A stretch of DNA of 42,751 nucleotides from Alphaproteobacteria bacterium (GTDB lineage: Bacteria; Pseudomonadota; Alphaproteobacteria; Kiloniellales; DSM-21159), in NCBI GenBank assembly GCA_030433005.1, contig JAUILQ010000008.1, positions 81,106 through 123,856 on the forward strand. The letters are read 5' to 3'. A model generated the notes under the pieces. That model saw nothing but the letters and a program-made list of their open reading frames with translations. It was not told the DNA's origin and searched no databases. Below, piece by piece: positions 26,495 through 35,517 of this stretch (position 1 is its first letter; each line of letters begins with the position of its first letter). The position numbers were made by a program, and so were the translations under genes.

Positions 26495-27499
26495 ATGATC
26501 TCTCAAGAGTTGCTCAATCTCGACGGCGAGTCGATTCTTGTCACCGGCGGTACAGGCTCGTTTGGGCGACGCTTTGTCAAGTTCGCCCTGGAACACTTCC
26601 AGCCAAACCGCCTGATTGTCTTCTCTCGCGATGAGATGAAGCAGCATGAGATGGCGGCCGAGCTATCGCCAGAGCAGTATCCGTGCCTGCGCTACTTCAT
26701 CGGCGACATCCGCGACCGCCACCGACTCGAGCGCGCCATGAAGGGGGTTCGGATCGTCGTTCACGCGGCGGCGCTGAAGCATGTACCGATCGCCGAGTAC
26801 AATCCCTTCGAGTGTATTGCGACCAACGTCAATGGCACTCAGAACGTGATCGACGCCGCTATCACCAACGGCGTCCAGAAGGTGCTCGGCCTCTCGACTG
26901 ACAAAGCCGTCAATCCGATCAACCTCTACGGCGCTTCCAAGCTCGCAGCCGAAAAGCTGCTGGTAGCCGCCAACAACTTGGCTGGCGTCGACGGCCCGCG
27001 CTTTTCAGTCGCCCGCTACGGCAACGTGGTCGGTTCGCGCGGCAGCGTCGTGCCGATTTTTCGGCGGCTGATCGAGGAGGGCGCCGACTCACTGCCTATC
27101 ACCGACGAGCGCATGACCCGCTTCTGGATCACGCTGGAGGAGGGGGTGCGATTCGTGCTGAGTTCGCTCGCCTTGATGCACGGTGGCGAAATCTTCGTGC
27201 CAAAGCTGAACAGCGTGCGGATCGTTGACCTCGTCGCGGCCATGGCGCCGGGCGCCAACCAGCACATTGTAGGCATCCGGCCGGGTGAAAAGCTGCATGA
27301 AACGATGATCTCGGTCGACGAGGCGCGCGGCACCCTGGAGATGGCGGACCGCTTCGTCGTCCAGCCGCCTCTGACCTACTGGCAGGACCATACGCCGGGC
27401 CATCTTGAAGGCGCGCCAGTGCCTCTGGATTTCAGCTATACGAGTGGTGACGAGGCGCTGTTTCTCGAGAAGTCCGAGATCCGGTTACTGCTCGAGTAG
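26495..27499 (+). CDS. pseB: UDP-GlcNAc 4,6-dehydratase/5-epimerase
   Basis: A 334-residue short-chain dehydrogenase. VTGGTGSFGRRFVKF is the NADP-binding loop, VFSRDEMKQHEM and FIGDIRDRHRLERAMKG are shared with FlaA1/PseB, HAAALKHVP and STDKAVNPINLYGASKLAAEK contain the active-site Asp-Lys and the Tyr-Lys pair. RYGNVVGSRGSVVP and TRFWITLEEGVRFVL follow in order. It catalyses the first committed step to pseudaminic acid. ATG 26495 has AGGA at good distance and matches the family start; the frame is open upstream but without protein-like sequence. pseC begins eight bases after the stop. Confidence 0.93.
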   Translation: MISQELLNLDGESILVTGGTGSFGRRFVKFALEHFQPNRLIVFSRDEMKQHEMAAELSPEQYPCLRYFIGDIRDRHRLERAMKGVRIVVHAAALKHVPIAEYNPFECIATNVNGTQNVIDAAITNGVQKVLGLSTDKAVNPINLYGASKLAAEKLLVAANNLAGVDGPRFSVARYGNVVGSRGSVVPIFRRLIEEGADSLPITDERMTRFWITLEEGVRFVLSSLALMHGGEIFVPKLNSVRIVDLVAAMAPGANQHIVGIRPGEKLHETMISVDEARGTLEMADRFVVQPPLTYWQDHTPGHLEGAPVPLDFSYTSGDEALFLEKSEIRLLLE

Positions 27500-27507
27500 G
27501 TGCCCCG

Positions 27508-28698
27508 GTGGAACGGCCATTCCTTCCCTACGGCCGACAGGTCATCGAGGACGACGATCTGACGGCTGTCGCGCTGGCATTGCGCGACGATCTGCTGACC
27601 ACTGGTCCGCGGGTCGAGGCTTTCGAGACCGCGCTACGCGGCGCGACGGGCGCCAAGTACGCGATCGCCTGCAACAACGGAACCTCGGCGCTTTACTTAG
27701 CGTCGCGCGCCCTGGGACTCGGCGTGGGCGACCAGGTCATCGTCCCCAGCGTCACTTTCGCAGCGACCGCAAGCGCCCCACGCCTCGCCGGCGCGGAGGT
27801 CGTGCTCGCCGACGTCGATCCGGATAGCGGCTTGCTAACTGCTTCGGCGCTGGAGCGAGCGCTGGACTTGGCGCCGCGTGCGCGAGCTGTCTTTCCCGTG
27901 CATCTCGCCGGCACGCCCGTCGATATGAAGAGGGTCGCTGTAATGGCCGCGGCGCGCGGACTAAAGGTGGTCGAGGATGCCTGCCACGCGCTCGGCACCG
28001 AGGTCGCGACCGGTGACGCGCTGCACCGGGTGGGCGACTGCAGCTTCAGTGACTGTGCGGCTTTCTCGTTCCATCCGGTCAAGGCTATCGCGATGGGCGA
28101 GGGCGGTGCTGTGACGACGCGCGACCCGGAGATCGCTGAGAGGCTCAGGCTGTACCGCAATCACGGCATCGTGCGGGAGCCTGAGCGTCTGGTGCGTGGC
28201 GAGGCGAGAGCGCCGGACGGCAACTTCAATCCCTGGTACTACGAGGTTGTGGAGCCATCGCTCAACTTCCGTGTGCCGGACCTGCTGTGCGCGCTCGGGA
28301 TCAGCCAACTCGGCAAGCTGGAGCGTTTCGTGGTGGCGCGCCGGAGCCTAGTCAAGCGCTACGATGCAGCGCTCGCGCCGCTCGCGCCACTGGTCCGGCC
28401 GGTCCCACGTCCAGCCGGGCTGCGCTCGGGGCATCACCTCTACCCGGTGCTCGTCGACTTGGCCGGGGCCGGCCTGTCGCGAGCGGAGGTGATGGGGCGT
28501 CTGCGCAGTCTTGGGATCGGGAGTCAGGTGCACTACATCCCGCTACACCGCCAACCGGCTTTTGCGGCGGCGCCCGAGCGCTTTCCGGGCGCCGAGGCCT
28601 ACTATGCCCGGACGCTCTCGCTACCGCTCTTCGCCTCGATGATCGAGGCCGATGTCGAGCGGGTCGTCCGCGGCCTTAGCGAGGTGCTGGGGGTATGA
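27508..28698 (+). CDS. pseC: UDP-4-amino-sugar aminotransferase
   Basis: A 396-residue PLP aminotransferase of the DegT/DnrJ/EryC1 family. It opens with FLPYGRQVIEDDDLTAV and DDLLTTGPRVEAFE. NNGTSALYLASRALG binds the cofactor phosphate, VEDACHALG precedes the Schiff-base region, and FHPVKAIAMGEGGAV contains the catalytic Lys in the HPVK context that marks PseC. YRNHGIVRE follows. It transfers an amino group to the 4-keto product of PseB. The GTG start is preceded by GAGTAGG. It is eight bases from pseB and surely co-transcribed with it. Confidence 0.93.
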   Translation: MERPFLPYGRQVIEDDDLTAVALALRDDLLTTGPRVEAFETALRGATGAKYAIACNNGTSALYLASRALGLGVGDQVIVPSVTFAATASAPRLAGAEVVLADVDPDSGLLTASALERALDLAPRARAVFPVHLAGTPVDMKRVAVMAAARGLKVVEDACHALGTEVATGDALHRVGDCSFSDCAAFSFHPVKAIAMGEGGAVTTRDPEIAERLRLYRNHGIVREPERLVRGEARAPDGNFNPWYYEVVEPSLNFRVPDLLCALGISQLGKLERFVVARRSLVKRYDAALAPLAPLVRPVPRPAGLRSGHHLYPVLVDLAGAGLSRAEVMGRLRSLGIGSQVHYIPLHRQPAFAAAPERFPGAEAYYARTLSLPLFASMIEADVERVVRGLSEVLGV

Positions 28699-28885
28699 AG
28701 CCTTCTGTATTGTGCCCTGATTATACTCGGCGTCTCGATCGCTCTGGCAGCGCCGCGCTTGCGAGGACCGTAGATTTGTCAGCCGACGCAAGCGCGCCAG
28801 GGTGCGCGCGTTCGGGCTCGGTCGAGGTTCTGGATAACGTGGGGATGAGCGCGGGCTCTCGGCTTAGAGTTTCCGGCGGCGTCCA
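28699..28885. other. gap between pseC and the three-module transferase gene
   Basis: A 187-base stretch with no convincing frame. TATACT near 28724 could be a -10 element, but no good -35 is placed correctly. It may be an internal promoter or only a spacer. Confidence 0.25.
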
Positions 28886-31800
28886 ATGAGCGAGGCTGGG
28901 CAGATCGAACGGGAGGCAGAGGGGGCGGTCGGCGATTGGCACAGCCAGCAACTCGAGGCGGTGGTGGCACGGTCGGCGCCGGTGCTGGTATTCCTGCCGA
29001 ACACGGTCGAGCTGCAGCGTTTCGTGTTGTCGGGCGCGCTCGACGGGCTGGGCCTAGACCATCGCCTGGAGTTCGTACTGCCGGCTGGGGAGGCGGAAAA
29101 GATGATGGCCGCCGCACCTGAGGTGCTCCGGCCGGACTTGGTGCACACCCTCGATATCCCAGCGGAGCGGTTCAGGCTGTGGAGCGAGTTGTTCCAGGCT
29201 GCCTGTTTCCGCTACGCCGAGCGCTCACGCTCCTTCGCGCTGCGCGCCAGTCCGCGCTTCGCGCAGCTCTCGCCCAGACAGCGCCGCTACATTCCGTGGC
29301 GCGCAATGCCGGTTGTAGCGCGGCGCCTGGGGGCGTTGCAGGACGCCCGGCTGCTGCCGGTGCCGCTGCGCCGGAGGTTCAAGAAATGGTACCGCAGGGT
29401 GAAGCCCTACGCTGCCTACGCGGAGGGTCTCGCGCTGGCCGAAGAGGCTGCCTACAACGCCTACCGGGCCGAGCGGCTCGAGGGCCTCGAGCCGCTCGAC
29501 GAGATCATCGAGATCTTCGATCGCACCAACCCGATCTACGCCCTGCTGCCGACTTCGCTGCTCGACCTCTTCTGCAACGACGTGCTGCTGGCCGGCGAGC
29601 GCGAGCAAGTCGCCACCGTGGTGGTCCAGTCCGGTTGGGACAACCTGTCCAGCAAGGGTATCGTCAACTTCAAGCCTGCGGCGGCCTTGGTTTGGGGCAA
29701 GCAGTCCCGCCAGCACGCCCTTGGCATTCAGGGGCTGGAGGGCGAAGGCGTTCCCGTCCTGCCGATCGGCGCGGCACAGTACTCCGCGCTAACGCCTTGC
29801 TCGACGGAGCGGCGGGCTGAGCTGCGCCGACAACTCGGCGCTGCCGAGGACGAGAAGCTTGTGCTGTTCGGCGGTTCGTTCCGCCAGTTCGATGAGATCA
29901 GCACGCTGCGCTGGCTCGACAAGCTGATCACCGCAGGCAAGCTGCCGCCGATGAAGTTGGTCTACCGGCCGCATCCATGGCGTGCGACGCGGGCGGACGA
30001 GGACGATTTCTTCGAACAGAGTTGGAGCAACATTGTCTTCGATCCGGTCTTCGAGGAGCGCTACCGGCGCGTCAAAGAGGATCCGAGCTACCTCAAGCGC
30101 GAGGTGCCGATCTACGACATGCGTTACTTGGCAGACCTACTGACTTCGGTCGACGCCGTCATCTCGCCGATGTCGACGCTGCTGATCGAAGCCCTAGTGC
30201 TAGATCGACCGACGTTAGCGATAGCCTTTCCCGACGACAAGCACGAGTACAATCCCTCAGTCACGGCACAGATGACTCATTTCGAGGTGCTGCGGCGGAC
30301 CAAGGTCTTGCTCTGGTGCTACGATAGGCGCCGCCTCACTCGCCAAGTGAAGCGGTTGCTGGCGCTTGACACGCATGCTGCCGACTATCTGAAGCGCCGT
30401 GACGCGCTGCTCTCGCAGGTTCTGGGCGGGCCTCCCGAGGGATACGCTGAGCGCCTACGGGAGCAGTCCCGCGAGGTGCTTGAGCCGCGCGGTCGCAAGC
30501 AGCGCAGCCAGCGTACAGCCGCTAGGCGCAAACACATGTCGCACTCTTACGGCGCGCAAACCGTAGCCCGCGAGTACTGCGGCCTGCCCCCGCCAGTGCC
30601 CGACATCTGGGGCTACTGGATGCACGGCTGGCTGCCGGAGTTCCACAACATTCACCCGGCGCTGATCGCTCTGCACAAGAAGGACGGCCAGCATGAAGGC
30701 TACGACTTCCTGAAACAGATTGAAGCCGAGAAGCGGGACGTGCCGCAATGGGTTTCGCGCCAGGATCAGGCCGAGTACCTGATTGGCTTTGGCTACCGCA
30801 AAGTCCGCGCAATCGGCCTGCCGGTCTGCTACCTGCCAGACCGGCCGGTCGAGCGCGTGCCAGGCTCGCTACTGGTCATGCCGCCGCACAGCCATCACTG
30901 CCACGGCCCGGGTGACCCACTGGCGGAGCGCTATGCGGACCAGATCCTAGCAATCCGTGACCGCTTCACCCATGTCTACGTTTCGCTCAACGAGGACGAC
31001 TACCGCACGCGCGAGTGGGTCGACGCCTTCGAGAAGCGCGGAATCTCTGTCTTCGTCAGCTCCGACCAAGGCAACCCGCGGACGCTGCAGCGCCTGCGCC
31101 AGATCCTCTCGAGCTTCGAGTATGTGACGACCAACGGCTACGGCTCGCATATCGCTTATGCCGCCATGTTCGGCGCGAAGGTATCGATCTATGGCGAGTT
31201 CGCGGACTTTCCAATTGAACGCATGCGCCGAACGCACGCGCTTAAGATGTTCCCGCGACTACTCGACGAGGCTGTGTACCTCTGCTCAGAGTCGGCGATG
31301 CGCCAGCACTACGGGCAGTTCTTCGTCGAACCAGACAAGGCCGTTGAACGGGTCGATTGGGGGCGCAAACAGGTAGGTTGGGAGAACCGCCTGTCGCCTG
31401 ACGGTCTCGCCGAAGCCTTCCATTGGCGGCCGCCAGGTGCTTCTGCTGATCGGTGTACGGTGGCCATGCACGGTCTCCAAGCGGACGGGGCGTCTCGAAA
31501 AATCGGCGAACGAGAGGTGGTCCGGCCGCGTGTCTTGCTGGCGCTTGCGCACGCCGGATTCGTGCGCAACTATGAAAGCCTGATTCGAGCACTGGTTGGG
31601 CGCGGATTCGAGATCGATGTGCTGCTGTCCAAGGCGCACGAGCGGATCACCCTAGATCACTATGAGAGCCTAGCTGATCTTGACGAGCAGTTCGTGCGCT
31701 TCGTGCCGTTCGACCGCCAACACAAGCTGGTCTGGCAGGGGCTGAGATACCGCGTTCTGCGCGATGTGCTGTTCTACGCCCACCCCAGAATGCGATCAGC

Positions 31801-32959
31801 TCGCCACATCCAGGAACGATTCCAGTCGCACCAGAAGGGTGTCTTCCCACCGCAGGTGCTGCGTGCCTTGCGGCAGATAGCTTTCCTGATGCCGTGGCGC
31901 ATGCGGCGATACCTCGATCGCCAGTTTGCGGCCCGCGACGCTAAAGTTGAGGCCTCGCACTTCGCCAACGCCACGATTGAGCGCACAAGGCCCGATCTCG
32001 TTGTGGCATCACCGCTGGTGAACTTCGGCTCGCGCGAGGTCGAGGTCGTGAAGGCTGCGCGGCGGCGCAAGATCCCGGTGCTGCTACCGGTAGCGAGTTG
32101 GGACAATCTGACCAATAAGGGGCGCCTGCAGGTCATGCCGGACCAGGTCGCAGTGTGGAACGACCGGATGGCCGAAGAGGCGGTGAAGCTCCATGGCGTG
32201 CCACGCAGACGCGTGCAGCGGGTCGGTGCCTCGGTCTTTGACTGGTGGTTTGAGATGACGCCGGGTAGCGACTACAGCAACTTCGCCGATGCCCTGGGGC
32301 TCGATCCCACACAGATCATGCTTCTCTACGTTTGCTCATCGAATTCTATCGCGGCCGAACATGAGGAGCGCGTGGTGAAACGCTGGATCGAGGCGGTGCG
32401 GGCCTCCTCGGATCCGGCCGTCGCCTCTGCAAACCTGTTGGTCCGGCCGCATCCAATGGCGGTTCAGAATTGGCTTCGGCTACTCGGCGGCGAGACGCGT
32501 CTCCAGCGATTCGAGGGAGCCGTTGTCTGGCCGCTCGACGTGCGCCATCCGACAGACCACGATCATCGCCAAGCCTTCTACGACTCACTCTACCACGCGT
32601 CCGCCATTATCGGCCTCAACACCAGCGTCATGTTGGAGGCCGCAATCATGCGCCGGCCAGTCTTCACCTTCCTGGAGCATGAAGCCAGCAAGGGACAGGC
32701 CGGAAATCTGCACTTCAGCTATCTGCTAGAGGCGCCCTTCGTAACCGTGTCGAAGACCCTGCCCCAGCACGTCGTGGCGCTGTCGCGCGCATACGCTGGC
32801 GAAAGAACCGACGACGAGGTGTTTGACAGCTTCGTCGCCTCGACTATCCGTCCGCGCGGTCGCGAGCGGGCGGTTGGCGAGCATTTGGCCGATCTGGTTG
32901 AAAGCGCCATCAACGCGAAACAGGGGGGCAACCGCAGTGTCGAAGCTCAGCGTGCGTAG
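28886..32959 (+). CDS. three-module glycan transferase, 1357 residues
   Basis: Module 1 (about 30-530) is a divergent GT-B-like domain with QSGWDNLSSKG near residue 250, RPHPW near 361 and MSTLLIEALVLDRP. Module 2 (about 550-860) begins MSHSYGAQTVAREYCG and contains WGYWMHGWLPEFHNIHP, MPPHSHHCHGPG and YVTTNGYGSHIAYAAMFGAK, again GT-B-like in its last part. Module 3 (about 875-1340) is a close relative of the proteins at 1-807, 2896-4566 and 4846-7521: AGFVRNYESL, ASWDNLTNKG near residue 1070, VWNDRMAEEA, RPHPM and GLNTSVMLEAA. Directly after the Pse genes, it is a candidate for building the Pse-containing repeat or linker. The product and linkages cannot be stated. The ribosome binding site is weak. 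Confidence 0.82.
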   Translation: MSEAGQIEREAEGAVGDWHSQQLEAVVARSAPVLVFLPNTVELQRFVLSGALDGLGLDHRLEFVLPAGEAEKMMAAAPEVLRPDLVHTLDIPAERFRLWSELFQAACFRYAERSRSFALRASPRFAQLSPRQRRYIPWRAMPVVARRLGALQDARLLPVPLRRRFKKWYRRVKPYAAYAEGLALAEEAAYNAYRAERLEGLEPLDEIIEIFDRTNPIYALLPTSLLDLFCNDVLLAGEREQVATVVVQSGWDNLSSKGIVNFKPAAALVWGKQSRQHALGIQGLEGEGVPVLPIGAAQYSALTPCSTERRAELRRQLGAAEDEKLVLFGGSFRQFDEISTLRWLDKLITAGKLPPMKLVYRPHPWRATRADEDDFFEQSWSNIVFDPVFEERYRRVKEDPSYLKREVPIYDMRYLADLLTSVDAVISPMSTLLIEALVLDRPTLAIAFPDDKHEYNPSVTAQMTHFEVLRRTKVLLWCYDRRRLTRQVKRLLALDTHAADYLKRRDALLSQVLGGPPEGYAERLREQSREVLEPRGRKQRSQRTAARRKHMSHSYGAQTVAREYCGLPPPVPDIWGYWMHGWLPEFHNIHPALIALHKKDGQHEGYDFLKQIEAEKRDVPQWVSRQDQAEYLIGFGYRKVRAIGLPVCYLPDRPVERVPGSLLVMPPHSHHCHGPGDPLAERYADQILAIRDRFTHVYVSLNEDDYRTREWVDAFEKRGISVFVSSDQGNPRTLQRLRQILSSFEYVTTNGYGSHIAYAAMFGAKVSIYGEFADFPIERMRRTHALKMFPRLLDEAVYLCSESAMRQHYGQFFVEPDKAVERVDWGRKQVGWENRLSPDGLAEAFHWRPPGASADRCTVAMHGLQADGASRKIGEREVVRPRVLLALAHAGFVRNYESLIRALVGRGFEIDVLLSKAHERITLDHYESLADLDEQFVRFVPFDRQHKLVWQGLRYRVLRDVLFYAHPRMRSARHIQERFQSHQKGVFPPQVLRALRQIAFLMPWRMRRYLDRQFAARDAKVEASHFANATIERTRPDLVVASPLVNFGSREVEVVKAARRRKIPVLLPVASWDNLTNKGRLQVMPDQVAVWNDRMAEEAVKLHGVPRRRVQRVGASVFDWWFEMTPGSDYSNFADALGLDPTQIMLLYVCSSNSIAAEHEERVVKRWIEAVRASSDPAVASANLLVRPHPMAVQNWLRLLGGETRLQRFEGAVVWPLDVRHPTDHDHRQAFYDSLYHASAIIGLNTSVMLEAAIMRRPVFTFLEHEASKGQAGNLHFSYLLEAPFVTVSKTLPQHVVALSRAYAGERTDDEVFDSFVASTIRPRGRERAVGEHLADLVESAINAKQGGNRSVEAQRA

Positions 32960-33695
32960 GTTCCCGTACTCAGAGGAGGAAATCGCGAGCTTCGAGGCGA
33001 CCCTCGCCGAGAGCGCGATCCGTCCCCTCCAGCTGCCGCAGATCTTTCCGGGCATCGAGCGAGTTCCGGTAGAGATTGGCGCCGTCGACCCGGATACGGC
33101 GCACCCCAACCACGTCGACATGCTCTACATTGCCGCCATCGCACGCCAGGTTCGGGCCCGGCGAATCTTCGAGTTCGGCACCTATCTCGGGCGCACGACC
33201 TATCATCTCGCGCTCGGGCCTGACGCCGAGCAGGTGTTTACCCTCGACCTCGACCCCGAGGGCGACTACCCGGGCCTCAAGCTAGGCATCGCCGTGCGCA
33301 CCGTCCTCACGCAGTTCCAGGGGCACTTCTTCAAGAATTCTCCTGTCGCAGAAAAAGTGACGCAGCTCCATAGCGACTCACGGATGTTTGACTATGCCAG
33401 TCTGGCCGGCTCCATCGACTTCGCCTTCGTTGACGGCGGCCACGGCTACGACATGGTTTGGAATGATACGCGAGGCGCGATGACGATGCTCCGACCGGGG
33501 GGTACCGTAGTCTGGCACGATTTCTCGCCCAAGGGAGCGGACGTCGTGCGATTCGCTCGTGAGTTCTCGCGGGACCGCCCGCTGTTCTGGGTACGTGACA
33601 CCTCGCTGCTGGTGCACGTCGACGGCCTTGACGCGATGGCCTTCGAGGCGAGCCTCCCGCCATACGCTCGTGAGTTGATCAAGCCAGGCACCTGA
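32937..33695 (+). CDS. class I SAM-dependent methyltransferase (Methyltransf_24-like)
   Basis: A 252-residue protein. RIFEFGTYLGRTTYHLA is motif I, VFTLDLDPEGDYPG is motif II, and IDFAFVDGGHGYDMVWND with MLRPGGTVVWHDF is the Asp-rich cluster typical of the Methyltransf_24/cephalosporin-hydroxylase-like group. GTG 32937 has a GGGGGG run eight bases upstream and overlaps the last 23 bases of the three-module transferase gene, so the two are probably translationally coupled. The substrate is unknown; a glycan tailoring role is inferred from context. Confidence 0.82.
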   Translation: MSKLSVRRFPYSEEEIASFEATLAESAIRPLQLPQIFPGIERVPVEIGAVDPDTAHPNHVDMLYIAAIARQVRARRIFEFGTYLGRTTYHLALGPDAEQVFTLDLDPEGDYPGLKLGIAVRTVLTQFQGHFFKNSPVAEKVTQLHSDSRMFDYASLAGSIDFAFVDGGHGYDMVWNDTRGAMTMLRPGGTVVWHDFSPKGADVVRFAREFSRDRPLFWVRDTSLLVHVDGLDAMAFEASLPPYARELIKPGT

Positions 33696-33762
33696 TGCCC
33701 CGCTGCGACCAGTACTGCGTGTTGGCGAGCACATCTGGGTACACTCCGGCGAGGAAGAGGGC

Positions 33763-34515
33763 ATGCGCAAGGAAAAGTATGAGGCTGCTCGGCAGCTCGG
33801 TCCCATCGCGACGCAGCTTGACCGAGCAATTGAAGCGCACGCCGGGGCACGAAGCGAAAGGGAGCGCCAGTACGTGGACGTCATGCGCTCGCTTCGCGGC
33901 GACGCGCGGGCTCTCGGCGCGCTGGAGCAGCTGAGGTTGGAGCGGGTTGCCGCGGCGAAGGTCAGCCGATGGGATCGCTATCTCAATGTGCCGCATTACC
34001 TCTGGCGCGCGACGAAAACGGCTCAACGCGTGGGTTTGGCTGCATATACAGGCGGGTCGATGGTCGATATCGGCTCCGGCCCGTGTTTCCTGGGATACAC
34101 CGCTCGGACAGTCTGTGAAATCGAGGCCATCGGTATCGACTTGCCGGAGCAGCCCGGCGACATCGCGTGGCGGGTTGCGCGGGCACTGGGCCAAACGATT
34201 ATCGCCCACCGCATCGAACCGTACCAGCCAATTCCGAACCTTGGTCGGCGCTTCAATGTCGCCACCATCATCGCTCCGCAGTTCTACCGCAAAGCCGACG
34301 GCCGTTTCTGGACCGCAGTCGAATGGGGGGATCTGTTTGGCCAGATCTTTTCCCGCTATCTCGTCCCCGGTGGAGAGCTTGTACTTCGTATCAACGCCAA
34401 TAAGCGCGGCAACGGTAGCGACATGTATGATCACGCCGACGTGGTTAAGGCGGTTGAGCGCGTCCCGGGAAGTCGGCGCGACGACTGGTTCTTCTCGATG
34501 CCGCGTCCCGCCTAG
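33763..34515 (+). CDS. methyltransferase-like protein
   Basis: A 250-residue protein. The first 70 residues are helical and charged (QLDRAIEAHAGARSERERQY). A Rossmann-like core then shows SMVDIGSGPCFLGYTA (motif I), EAIGIDLPEQPGDI (motif II) and LVPGGELVLRINANKRG (the beta-strand before the C-terminal sheet). I saw no sequence that identifies a subfamily. ATG 33763 is strongly supported by GAGGAAGAGG just upstream. It is the last gene of the plus-strand pse run; the next gene is convergent. Confidence 0.75.
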   Translation: MRKEKYEAARQLGPIATQLDRAIEAHAGARSERERQYVDVMRSLRGDARALGALEQLRLERVAAAKVSRWDRYLNVPHYLWRATKTAQRVGLAAYTGGSMVDIGSGPCFLGYTARTVCEIEAIGIDLPEQPGDIAWRVARALGQTIIAHRIEPYQPIPNLGRRFNVATIIAPQFYRKADGRFWTAVEWGDLFGQIFSRYLVPGGELVLRINANKRGNGSDMYDHADVVKAVERVPGSRRDDWFFSMPRPA

Positions 34516-34596
34516 CAGTTGCCCCAGGGACCTTCCCACGATCCCGCTATCCCGCAAGGCGGCCCTCCTACACCACCACCCGGGACGTGACCCAGC

Positions 34597-35517
34597 TCAG
34601 CCCACCACATGGGTTCTGATGGCCCGCTCACCGAGCAACCCGGCTAGGTAGGTACCATATGCTGTTCCATCCAAGGCTTCGGCCTGTTCTGCGAGCTGCG
34701 CATCTTCGAGCCAGCCGAGCCGCCATGCGATCTCTTCCGGGCAGGAGATCTTGAGCCCCTGTCGCTGCTCAATTGCCCGCACGAAGGCTGCTGCCTCGTG
34801 CAAACCCTCTGGTGTACCGGTGTCCAACCAGGCAACACCTCGGCCGAACTGCGTGGCGCTGAGACGCCCTTCGGCAAGAAACAGGCGGTTCAGGTCGGTG
34901 ATCTCGAGTTCGCCGCGCGAGGAAGGTTTGAGGCCGCGAGCCATCTCGAAAACCTCAGGCCCGTAGAAGTAGAATCCGGTGACAGCCAGATTGGAGCGAG
35001 GCCGTTTCGGTTTCTCTGCGAGCGCGGTTATGCGCCCCTGCGGGTCGAGCTCTGCTACTCCGAAATCCTGGGCGTTGGCCACGGGGTAGAGCAGTACATG
35101 GGCTCCTCGGCGAAGGCTTGCAGCGTTGCGGAGTTGACCAGATAGCCCGGCGCCATAAAGCACGTTGTCGCCGAGGGCGAGCGCGACTGGACCGCCGCCG
35201 GCGAACGACTCGCCAATGGTGAGCGCCTGGGCGATGCCCTCGGGCCTTGATTGCTCCGCATAGACCAAGCGCAGTCCAAATCGCGAGCCGTCGCCTAATA
35301 GGCGCTCGAAGGCTGGCCGGTCGTGGGGTCGAGTTATGACTAGGATTTCGCGGATTCGACCGAGCATCAGGCAGCTCAGGGCGTAATAGATCATCGGCTT
35401 GTCATAGACCGGAAGCAGTTGCTTGCTTACGGCGGCCGTTGCCGGGTACAGACGGCTACCGGTGCCGCCGGCCAGCAGGATCCCCTTCATTGCGGGCACG
35501 CCAATGTGACTCGTCAT
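34597..35517 (-). CDS. rmlA: glucose-1-phosphate thymidylyltransferase
   Basis: A typical RmlA: MKGILLAGGTGSRLYPATAAVSKQ carries the nucleotide loop and catalytic Arg, LPVYDKPMIYYALS follows, and VYAEQSRPEGIAQAL, ALGDNVLYG, FGVAELD, EKPKRPRSNLAVTG and TDLNRLFLAEG are all present in order. It makes dTDP-glucose. ATG 35517 overlaps the rmlB stop (ATGA) and gives 306 residues; ATG 35490, right at MKGILLAGG, is the classical start and gives 297. It forms a two-gene unit with rmlB. Confidence 0.93.
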   Translation of the reverse strand: MTSHIGVPAMKGILLAGGTGSRLYPATAAVSKQLLPVYDKPMIYYALSCLMLGRIREILVITRPHDRPAFERLLGDGSRFGLRLVYAEQSRPEGIAQALTIGESFAGGGPVALALGDNVLYGAGLSGQLRNAASLRRGAHVLLYPVANAQDFGVAELDPQGRITALAEKPKRPRSNLAVTGFYFYGPEVFEMARGLKPSSRGELEITDLNRLFLAEGRLSATQFGRGVAWLDTGTPEGLHEAAAFVRAIEQRQGLKISCPEEIAWRLGWLEDAQLAEQAEALDGTAYGTYLAGLLGERAIRTHVVG

